A DNA stretch of 30,699 nucleotides from Aphodosoma sp045600865 (lineage in GTDB: Bacteria; Bacteroidota; Bacteroidia; Bacteroidales; Paludibacteraceae): positions 1 to 30,699 of the forward strand of contig JAZRYS010000015.1 of assembly GCA_045600865.1 (NCBI GenBank), read 5' to 3'. Shown piece by piece: positions 16,086-22,424 of the stretch; the first letter of the stretch is position 1, and every line of letters starts with the position of its first letter. The position numbers and the translations under genes were made by a program. The notes beneath the pieces are model-generated. The model worked only from the letters and a program-made list of their open reading frames with translations, had not been told where the DNA came from and ran no database searches.

Positions 16086-16904
16086 ATGCTCCCAAATATT
16101 GTACTTAACAACAAGATTTTTTCTTTTGACAAACCTGTCGTGATGGCTATAATCAACGTCACACCTGATTCATTCTACTCACACATTCAGATGCCTGACG
16201 ACATTGAACGGTGCATAGATGCTGCGCTTGAAAATGGTGCATCTATAATAGATATAGGAGGTTGCTCTACTCGTCCAAACTCTGTTCAGGCAACAGAGCA
16301 AGAAGAAATTTCACGTGTCTCTACAGCACTTGAAATCATTCGCAAACACCATCCTGACATCCCTGTTTCTATCGACACCTACCGTGCATCTGTTACTCAC
16401 GAGGCTGTAACAAAATACAACTGCGCAATAATCAATGACATATCTGCATTCACTCTCGACGACAATATGCTACATGTCATTGTAAAACTCCAACGTCCTT
16501 ACATTCTCAGTCATTATCCTGCCATTACCATCCCCGAAGAAACACCTGACGACAAATTTCTTGCTTCTGTACTGCAATTCTTCGCCGAAAAAATAAAAAT
16601 GCTTCGTGACGCAGGTTTCAACGGAGACATAATCCTAGACCCTGGTTTTGGTTTCAACAAAACGATTCGCCAGAACCATCTTCTTCTGAACAATTTGCAC
16701 ATTCTCAAGACATTCAACTGTCCAATCATGGCAGGGCTTTCGCGAAAATCAATGCTCTACCATCCTCTTGGTCTCACTCCTGCCGACGTACTCCCTGCAA
16801 CAATAACCGCCAACACCATTGCACTGCAACAAGGTGCCTCTATACTTCGTGTACACGATGTAGCCTCTGCTGTACAGACAATTAAAACAACATATTTCTT
16901 ATGA
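16086..16904 (+). CDS. folP: Dihydropteroate synthase
   Basis: 272 residues. It joins 6-hydroxymethyl-dihydropterin pyrophosphate to p-aminobenzoate in folate synthesis and is the sulfonamide target. Family motifs in order: AIINVTPDSFY, IIDIGGCSTRP, VSIDTYRA, IINDISA, ILDPGFGFNKT, AGLSRKSM and LRVHDV. The loop that usually reads lMHmqG is SHYPAI here, a variation at an otherwise conserved His-Met. The stop overlaps the next gene by 4 bases (ATGA), so folP and the nitrilase form a coupled pair. Confidence 0.95.
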   Translation: MLPNIVLNNKIFSFDKPVVMAIINVTPDSFYSHIQMPDDIERCIDAALENGASIIDIGGCSTRPNSVQATEQEEISRVSTALEIIRKHHPDIPVSIDTYRASVTHEAVTKYNCAIINDISAFTLDDNMLHVIVKLQRPYILSHYPAITIPEETPDDKFLASVLQFFAEKIKMLRDAGFNGDIILDPGFGFNKTIRQNHLLLNNLHILKTFNCPIMAGLSRKSMLYHPLGLTPADVLPATITANTIALQQGASILRVHDVASAVQTIKTTYFL

Positions 16905-17677
16905 ACATATCAATTATCCAACAGGAAATCATTTGGGGAGAAAAGGCTCCAAATCTCGAATCTTTCGGCAACACGCTCCAGTCTCTTTTCGGGAAAACAG
17001 ATGTTGCCATACTTCCCGAAATGTATTCCACGGGATTTTGTGTTGACAAACCAGAACTTGCAGAATCCACCGACGGTGAAGCCATCGCTCTCATCAAGCA
17101 TCTGTCCAAAGAAGGGAACATGGCAATCGCAGGCTCTTTCATGGCCGCTGAGAATGGCAAGGCATACAACAGAGGTTTCTTCTGCTGTCCTGACGGCACC
17201 ATCCAGTTTGCCGACAAACGTCACCTTTTCATAGGGGACGAACAGAAATATTTCTCTCCAGGCAACAGGCACCTCGACATTATTTATAAAGGTGTGAAGT
17301 TTCGCTTGCTAATCTGCTTCGATCTGCGCTTTCCTGTTTGGACCCGCAATAAGTCGGGCAACGACTACGACGTGCTGATTTATACAGCAAACTGGCCAAA
17401 GTCTCGCATAGACGCATGGGATGCTCTCACCGTTGCACGTGCAATTGAAAATCAAGCCTACGTTGCAGCCGTCAATGCAATTGGCACAGACTCCTACAAT
17501 GTGGAGCATTGTGGACACTCGGTAATAATAGACCCTCGCGGAAAAAAACTCGCTTCGCTTGAAGATTTTGAATCAGGAGTTCGTTCAATCGACCTTGACC
17601 TGGAATATTTGGAGCATGTCAGAACAAGACTGCCATTCTCGCTATCAAATGATGATTTCACTATTAATCCCAAATAG
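16901..17677 (+). CDS. Nitrilase-superfamily amidase (omega-amidase / YafV type)
   Basis: 258 residues. The Glu-Lys-Cys catalytic triad is visible: Glu40 in LPEMYSTGF, Lys106 in ADKRHLF and Cys139 in LLICFDLRFPVW. The GDEQKYFSPG and DVLIYTANWPKSR motifs point to the omega-amidase/YafV branch, which hydrolyses omega-amides such as alpha-ketoglutaramate, often as metabolite repair. The substrate here is not proven. It overlaps folP by 4 bases and is followed by a structured 337-base intergenic region and a terminator. Confidence 0.88.
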   Translation: MNISIIQQEIIWGEKAPNLESFGNTLQSLFGKTDVAILPEMYSTGFCVDKPELAESTDGEAIALIKHLSKEGNMAIAGSFMAAENGKAYNRGFFCCPDGTIQFADKRHLFIGDEQKYFSPGNRHLDIIYKGVKFRLLICFDLRFPVWTRNKSGNDYDVLIYTANWPKSRIDAWDALTVARAIENQAYVAAVNAIGTDSYNVEHCGHSVIIDPRGKKLASLEDFESGVRSIDLDLEYLEHVRTRLPFSLSNDDFTINPK

Positions 17678-17730
17678 GTCATTAGAATTTGATGAATAAG
17701 GTTTCTAAGTAGGATAAAGGTACGTTTGGA

Positions 17731-17833
17731 GTGACTTTGCCGATATTTCAGTGTGAACTCGAATTGAACTCGATTCTTCTCCGTTCTGAAACGGACGAGA
17801 ATCGAGTTCACAGCGAAGGCGTAGCGAAGTCAC
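17731..17833. repeat. Large nested inverted repeat between the nitrilase and rpsT
   Basis: The inner arms (17766-17785 and 17790-17809) are 20 bases with two mismatches around CTGA, a near-perfect hairpin rich in GAACTCGATTCT. Outside it, GTGACTT near 17731 faces AAGTCAC near 17833, extending an imperfect stem (about two thirds matching). The left side also holds a short direct duplication of GAACTCGA. The following bases repeat CCGAACCTA twice. No open frame explains the region; it lies between convergent genes. Confidence 0.7.
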
Positions 17834-17959
17834 ACCGAACCTATACCGAACCTACGACAGCCTCACATATAAAGGTTACAGTTTCAGATTCGCATTGCAC
17901 ATCACGAATCGTGTTTCAGCAGAGATTCTAATAACCGATTTTGGTTAATCTATAGAAAT

Positions 17960-17995
17960 AAAACAGCCAACCATTTTTATGGTTGGCTGTTTTAT
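17960..17995. terminator. Strong bidirectional terminator
   Basis: ACAGCCAACCA (17963-17973) pairs perfectly with TGGTTGGCTGT (17980-17990) around a 6-base loop, and flanking A- and T-runs extend the stem and give a U-tract in both directions. It separates the rightward folP-nitrilase unit from the leftward rpsT. Confidence 0.92.
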
Positions 17996-18014
17996 TTTCC
18001 AAAAGAATCGCGCA

Positions 18015-18269
18015 TTATGCCATCTTGTTCAATTGACGAGAAAGGCTTGACTTCAAGTTTGCAGCCTTGTTCTTATGTATAATGCCACGCTTTGCAAGTT
18101 TGTCAAGCATTGATGTAACCTTTGGCAAGAATGCCTTAGCTTCAGCCTGATCCGTCATAGCACGGAACTTCTTAACTGCGCTGCGAGTTACCTTAGCATA
18201 AAAACGATTGTGCAAACGACGCTTCTCTGTCTGACGAATGCGCTTTACTGATGATGCATGATTAGCCAT
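18015..18269 (-). CDS. rpsT: 30S ribosomal protein S20
   Basis: 84 residues, the usual length for S20, which binds 16S rRNA in the 30S body. It starts MANHASSVKRIRQTEKRRLH and ends in KSSLSRQLNKMA, basic and helical throughout, with KRGIIHKNKAANLK as the conserved C-terminal motif. The ATG at 18269 was chosen over a longer frame to 18320, because the extra residues are only a translated poly-lysine stretch (A-rich leader). It lies downstream of tRNA-Glu on the same strand and probably shares its promoter. Confidence 0.97.
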   Translation of the reverse strand: MANHASSVKRIRQTEKRRLHNRFYAKVTRSAVKKFRAMTDQAEAKAFLPKVTSMLDKLAKRGIIHKNKAANLKSSLSRQLNKMA

Positions 18270-18354
18270 CTTCTTTTTCTTTTTTTTAATTGCCTGCCAG
18301 AGAGGAAACAGCGGGCTCAATTAAACGTTTAAAGTCTGGTACTTTCTAAAACGG

Positions 18355-18426
18355 TAGCCGGTACGAGAATCGAACTCGTCTTTTAAGAATGAAAATCTTA
18401 CGTCCTAACCGATAGACGAACCGGCC
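18355..18426 (-). tRNA. tRNA-Glu (TTC)
   Basis: 72 bases. The acceptor arms GGCCGGT and ACCGGCT pair (one G-U), the D arm is GTCT/GGAC, the anticodon stem TAAGA/TCTTA carries the loop TTTTCAT with anticodon TTC, and the T loop is TTCGATT. CCA is not fully encoded: the 3' end reads ACCG. It has its own consensus promoter just upstream and precedes rpsT. Confidence 0.95.
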
Positions 18427-18462
18427 GAAAGGGTCAGGTTTACCCCTCATTTTTTGCGACTG

Positions 18463-18493
18463 CAAAGGTACAACTTTTCCCCGATATGGCAAA
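18463..18493 (-). promoter_or_regulatory. Consensus promoter for tRNA-Glu and rpsT
   Basis: On the minus strand TTTG (18493-18490), exactly 19 bases, then TACCTTTG (18470-18463), a full match. It is about 37 bases before the tRNA. Confidence 0.75.
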
Positions 18494-18552
18494 ACATTTT
18501 AGCAATATTTTTTACCATTATACTAAATAGCTACTAATCAGAGCATTCTAAC

Positions 18553-19443
18553 TCATTTTTTGAATTCAAACGAGCCTCTTCCTATCATTACACCATCAAC
18601 AAATAGCTCAACTTCATACTTACCTTTCGTCAAAGTCTCTGTCACGGTGTAATAAACAACATCATTCATCTCCTGCCCACCATACTCAAAATTCTTCCTT
18701 GCGGAATAATAAATCTGCTGGTCTTCGAATTGGAATCTGTCGCTTGCCTGTTTGTGCAGTACAGAGCCGTCTGGGGTTGTCACACGCATATATACAACCT
18801 TGTTGCCATGTTTCGCCGTGTTGTTTTTTGCAATGGTATATGACACCTTGATTATTGCCACTTTGCTTATATATCTCGCCTTGCCTCCTCTTTTTGTCTG
18901 AGGTTCGATCACAATATTTCTTGCCTCAAGCTGAGACGCAATGTCAACTTGTTCTTGCAAGGCTGTCTTCTCTTCTGTCAACGCGACTACATTACCTGCT
19001 GCCTCCTGGTACTTCTGCCCCAGTTCTTCGTTTTCAGCAACAAGCTGTCCATTGACTCTCTGAAGAGAATCCACCTGTGCGACATAATACTGCAAAACGC
19101 TGCGGACAGTTGCCAATTCCTTTTTCAGTTCAGAAATTCTGCGGGCATTTGTCGCTTTTACCGTTCTCAGTTCTTCAAGGAGACTTTGCACTCTCATCTG
19201 CTGTTTGTTGAGTTCGTTCAGCAACGAGTCATTAGTCACACGGTTTGAGATACCTTCCATTTCTATTGCAACATCAGCATACTCATTTTCCAGTTCCTCT
19301 TTCTCATATTCCATCTGTTCCACCATCTCCTCCATCTCAACATCCTTCTGTTTCAGTTTATTCATCATGAACAACACGGCACCAATTGCAACAGTCATGG
19401 CAACTATTGCCACAATCACTATGATTTTTGCATTTTTATTCAT
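18553..19443 (-). CDS. Coiled-coil membrane-anchored protein, unknown function
   Basis: 296 residues. One membrane helix at about 7-27 (IIVIVAIVAMTVAIGAVLFM) is followed by a long acidic coiled coil (about 30-165: VEQMEYEKEELENEYADVAI, later ELKKELATVRSVLQ and ENEELGQKYQEAA) and a C-terminal beta-rich domain of about 120 residues (KVAIIKVSYTIAKNNTAKHG, GKYEVELFVDGVMIGRGSF). Such architecture suits a periplasmic spacer with a terminal binding domain. I recognise no named family. It stands alone, between the tRNA-Glu unit and the transporter gene. Confidence 0.75.
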   Translation of the reverse strand: MNKNAKIIVIVAIVAMTVAIGAVLFMMNKLKQKDVEMEEMVEQMEYEKEELENEYADVAIEMEGISNRVTNDSLLNELNKQQMRVQSLLEELRTVKATNARRISELKKELATVRSVLQYYVAQVDSLQRVNGQLVAENEELGQKYQEAAGNVVALTEEKTALQEQVDIASQLEARNIVIEPQTKRGGKARYISKVAIIKVSYTIAKNNTAKHGNKVVYMRVTTPDGSVLHKQASDRFQFEDQQIYYSARKNFEYGGQEMNDVVYYTVTETLTKGKYEVELFVDGVMIGRGSFEFKK

Positions 19444-19463
19444 TTTCTCAATCGATTAAGTAT

Positions 19464-19784
19464 TTAACAAATTTCAAGTCCCACTATTCCAGCCACTATC
19501 ATCAATACTGACACTGCACGTATCCATGTCACGGTATCTCCAAAGCAGAAAACGCCAATCAAAAACGTACACACTGCTCCTGCTCCTGTCCATATTATAT
19601 ATGCCGTAGATACAGGCATTGTACGTTGAGCAAGATACAAGAGCACACCGCTCACCGCATACGCCACCATGCCAGCCAAAAGACATTTCAGATTATGTTG
19701 AGGATAGACTATCGAAAGTTTGAAGCTCAACGGCCATCCGACCTCAAAAATCACAGCTGCCAGCAGATATGCAAAACCCTTCAT
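19464..19784 (-). CDS. Small multidrug resistance (SMR) transporter, Gdx/SugE-like
   Basis: 106 residues, four membrane helices, the normal SMR size. Glu14 in the first helix (AVIFEVGWPLSFKLS) is the conserved proton/substrate-coupling residue, and the FEVGW context fits the guanidinium exporter (Gdx/SugE) branch better than EmrE. The third helix carries AYIIWTGAGAV. It works as a dimer in the inner membrane and exchanges protons for cations such as guanidinium. It overlaps coaD by 4 bases and is the last gene of its operon. Confidence 0.85.
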   Translation of the reverse strand: MKGFAYLLAAVIFEVGWPLSFKLSIVYPQHNLKCLLAGMVAYAVSGVLLYLAQRTMPVSTAYIIWTGAGAVCTFLIGVFCFGDTVTWIRAVSVLMIVAGIVGLEIC

Positions 19785-20218
19785 ATTATCAAATCATCTA
19801 CCGCCTTACCAAACTGAGCGAGCTCCCTCACAAGAGAAGACGACACATGTTCCCTTTCCGCATCTGCTATAAGCAGCACTGTCTCCATGCCAGTCAACCG
19901 TTGATTTACTTCTGCAATAGTTTTCTCATATTCATAATCCACGGCATTTCTCACTCCTCGAACAAGGCAACAAGCATTCATTTCCCGGGCAAAATCAGCG
20001 GTCAAGCCTTCATAGCATACAACCTTTACGCGTTCCGTGTCCTTGTAAACCTCTCTAACCCTTGCCATTCTTTCTTCCAGAGGCATGAACGTTTTTTTAT
20101 TTACATTCACGCCAAAGGCAACAATCACTTGGTCGAAGAGAGACAATGCCCTATCAACTATAGATTTATGTCCTATCGTGAAGGGGTCGAAACTTCCAGC
20201 AAAGAGTGCTTTTCTCAT
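19781..20218 (-). CDS. coaD: Phosphopantetheine adenylyltransferase
   Basis: 145 residues. It transfers AMP from ATP to 4'-phosphopantetheine to give dephospho-CoA, the fourth step of CoA synthesis. The nucleotidyltransferase motif GSFDPFTIGHKSIVDRA is at the N-terminus (TxGH), with the conserved LVRGVRNAVDYEYE and the C-terminal SSSLVREL. It overlaps glmM and the SMR gene by 4 bases each, in a translationally coupled run. Confidence 0.93.
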   Translation of the reverse strand: MRKALFAGSFDPFTIGHKSIVDRALSLFDQVIVAFGVNVNKKTFMPLEERMARVREVYKDTERVKVVCYEGLTADFAREMNACCLVRGVRNAVDYEYEKTIAEVNQRLTGMETVLLIADAEREHVSSSLVRELAQFGKAVDDLII

Positions 20219-21606
20219 AAACCAGCTATTCTCTTGATTTCGTCCATTATTGCATGGGCGAATTTTTCTGCCTGTTCCATAGTTCCAGCTTCAGAATAGA
20301 CACGGATGATTGGTTCTGTATTTGATTTTCTCAGATGCACCCAACCCTGAGGGAAATCTATCTTGACACCATCTATGTCAGTAATCCTGAACTGTTTGTA
20401 GCATCCTTTTATCACAGACAGAATACCGTCAACGTCCATTCCTGGCTTGAGGTCAATTCTGTTTTTCGATATGCAGTAGTTTGGATACATTGCCCTAAGC
20501 TCACTCACTTTTTTACCAGAATGAGCCAGATTTGTCAGGAACAGAGCAATGCCCACAAGAGCATCTCGGCCATAATGGCATTCAGGATATATCACACCGC
20601 CATTGCCTTCACCTCCGATTACAGCATTCGTTGCCTTCATCTTCTCTACAACGTTCACCTCACCGACTGCCGCTGCATTGTACTCACCTCCGCGAGCCTT
20701 TGTCACATCATCCAATGCACGTGTAGAACTGAGGTTAGACACCGTATTTCCAGGAGTATGCTGTAACACATAGTCAGCCACGGAAACAAGTGTATATTCC
20801 TCGCCGAACATTTCGCCTGTCTCCTGAATCAACGCAAGTCTGTCAACGTCTGGGTCAACTACGAAACCTACATCAACCTTGTTTTTCCTTATGTGTTCAG
20901 CAATCTCTGTCAAATGCTCAGGCAGAGGTTCTGGATTATGTGCAAAACGTCCTGTTGGCTCACAGTTCAGACAATCGACATGTTCAATGCCCAATGCTTT
21001 AAGCAAAGCAGGGATAGCAATGCCGCCGACAGAATTCACGCAGTCAATTGCCACTTTGAAATTAGCATTCTTTATTACCTCGACATCAACGAGTTTCAGT
21101 TTCAGCACTGTCTCAATATGTTTCTCAACGTAATTTTCTTTGACCTCACAAGTTCCGAGTTCGTCAACTTCAGGATAGACAACGTCTTCACGCTCGCTTA
21201 TCTTCAGCATCTCTTCGCCTTCTGACTTGCTCAGGAATTCGCCTCTCTCGTTGAGCAGTTTGAGGGCATTCCAATGCTTTGGGTTATGGCTTGCAGTAAT
21301 GATTATACCGCCGTCAGCACCTTCCATTGTTACAGCCAGCTCAGTTGTAGGAGTAGTTGCAAGGCCGATATTCACGACATCACAGCCACAGCCCATCAGT
21401 GTACCTACCACAATGTTAGAAACCATAGGACCAGACAGTCTTGCATCTCGTCCCACAACAACCTTGCACTTATTCTTGCCCCTGTAGCCTTTAAGCCACA
21501 AAGCATAGCCAGTTGTGAATTTCACTATGTCTATAGGCGAGAGGCCTTCGCCTATCACGCCACCTATAGTGCCGCGTATTCCGGAGATTGATTTTACTAA
21601 TGACAT
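20215..21606 (-). CDS. glmM: Phosphoglucosamine mutase (alpha-D-phosphohexomutase family)
   Basis: 463 residues. The active-site serine is Ser106 in ITASHNPKHWNALK, the magnesium loop is DPDVDRLAL, the sugar-binding loop is GGEGNGGVIYP and the phosphate-binding loop is RKSNTEPIIR. GlmM converts glucosamine-6-phosphate to glucosamine-1-phosphate for UDP-GlcNAc and cell wall synthesis; a phosphomannomutase/phosphoglucomutase activity cannot be excluded by sequence alone. It starts 2 bases after the DUF4827 gene and overlaps coaD by 4. Confidence 0.87.
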   Translation of the reverse strand: MSLVKSISGIRGTIGGVIGEGLSPIDIVKFTTGYALWLKGYRGKNKCKVVVGRDARLSGPMVSNIVVGTLMGCGCDVVNIGLATTPTTELAVTMEGADGGIIITASHNPKHWNALKLLNERGEFLSKSEGEEMLKISEREDVVYPEVDELGTCEVKENYVEKHIETVLKLKLVDVEVIKNANFKVAIDCVNSVGGIAIPALLKALGIEHVDCLNCEPTGRFAHNPEPLPEHLTEIAEHIRKNKVDVGFVVDPDVDRLALIQETGEMFGEEYTLVSVADYVLQHTPGNTVSNLSSTRALDDVTKARGGEYNAAAVGEVNVVEKMKATNAVIGGEGNGGVIYPECHYGRDALVGIALFLTNLAHSGKKVSELRAMYPNYCISKNRIDLKPGMDVDGILSVIKGCYKQFRITDIDGVKIDFPQGWVHLRKSNTEPIIRVYSEAGTMEQAEKFAHAIMDEIKRIAGL

Positions 21607-21608
21607 AA

Positions 21609-22139
21609 TTATTTTGGTAACACTTTTATTTTCATTTCATAAACGTATGGTATAACCTGCGAGTCGTCAAAGCCCAGTTTCGAAGGGACAATTATTCTCG
21701 CATGAGAACCGCTTCTTTTCATTATCTCGAAAGCAGCATTCCAACCTTTGCACGAATTAGTAGTGCTGCCGTAAGTTATTTCGTTAGGGTAAGGTCTGTC
21801 TTGCGTTGTCCAGTAGTCCTCTACTATGGCATTTTCCTCAAGAGTGCTACTCCTGTATCGCAGGATTATCACGTCGCCGGCCACCATAGTATCGCCTTCA
21901 CCTTTGTCGAACATCTGGAAATAGATGCCATCTTTGAAATGATACATCTCATTCCAACTGAACAACGAATCTTCTGGAAATTCATTCAGCAATGTTACGT
22001 TATTGCGCTGCAACCATTGTTCTATCAACTTCTCCTCTGCCTCCAGTTCTTTGGAATACGATGTGGAAGAAGCACATGACGCAAGGCCAAGCACACTCAA
22101 ACATACAGCCAACACCCAAACAATCAGTTGTTTATTCAT
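21609..22139 (-). CDS. DUF4827-type lipoprotein (FKBP-like)
   Basis: 176 residues. A lipoprotein signal ends in the lipobox LASC near residue 22. The body resembles the small FKBP-like DUF4827 proteins of Bacteroidales: AGDVIILRYRSSTL, then SCKGWNAAFEIMKRSGSHAR and the closing YVYEMKIKVL. Peptidyl-prolyl isomerase activity is doubtful because the usual aromatic pocket is not evident. The first gene of the operon DUF4827-glmM-coaD-SMR; only 2 bases separate it from glmM. Confidence 0.75.
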   Translation of the reverse strand: MNKQLIVWVLAVCLSVLGLASCASSTSYSKELEAEEKLIEQWLQRNNVTLLNEFPEDSLFSWNEMYHFKDGIYFQMFDKGEGDTMVAGDVIILRYRSSTLEENAIVEDYWTTQDRPYPNEITYGSTTNSCKGWNAAFEIMKRSGSHARIIVPSKLGFDDSQVIPYVYEMKIKVLPK

Positions 22140-22187
22140 ACGTTAAAAATAAATTCAAAAACATTAGGCCATAAGCCAAAAAATTTG

Positions 22188-22195
22188 TACCTTTG
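22188..22195 (+). promoter_or_regulatory. -7 promoter box of tRNA-Arg
   Basis: TACCTTTG, 18 bases before the tRNA. A TTAG at 22164-22167 lies 20 bases upstream as an imperfect -33 box. Confidence 0.55.
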
Positions 22196-22213
22196 CACCC
22201 GCAAAAAAGCGAT

Positions 22214-22290
22214 GGTTTCGTAGCTCAGCTGGATAGAGCAACAGCCTTCTAAGCTGTGGGCCGCGGGTTCGAATCCCGCCGAAATCACCA
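22214..22290 (+). tRNA. tRNA-Arg (TCT)
   Basis: 77 bases including an encoded CCA. The acceptor arms GGTTTCG and CGAAATC pair (one G-U), the D arm is GCTC/GAGC, the anticodon stem ACAGC/GCTGT carries the loop CTTCTAA with anticodon TCT, and the T arm is GCGGG TTCGAAT CCCGC. Confidence 0.96.
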
Positions 22291-22296
22291 TTTTTC

Positions 22297-22332
22297 AGAG
22301 AGTCTCTCGGCCATGCCGTCTGACTCTTTTTT
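22297..22332 (+). terminator. Intrinsic terminator after tRNA-Arg
   Basis: AGAGTC (22299-22304) pairs with GACTCT (22322-22327), followed by a T-run. The loop contains a minor GGC/GCC pairing. Confidence 0.6.
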
Positions 22333-22338
22333 ATGGCC

Positions 22339-22400
22339 GCAAAGTTAATAATTTTTTCGCAGATAGATGCCACTATTTGAAAAAAAATTATTAACTTTGC
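22339..22400. repeat. Inverted repeat with facing -7 boxes upstream of parC
   Basis: Arms of 19 bases (22339-22357 and 22382-22400) are exact reverse complements, core GCAAAGTTAATAATTTTTT. Each arm contains TAACTTTG. The right one (22392-22399) is 25 bases before the parC ATG and is likely its -7 box; the left one points back toward tRNA-Arg. Neither has a good -33 box. Confidence 0.55.
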
Positions 22401-22424
22401 AACCGATTAAATTACCATCATTAT

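Noticed and set aside
22164..22373. A 69-codon leftward frame over tRNA-Arg
   Set aside because: It is the antisense of the tRNA and its terminator.
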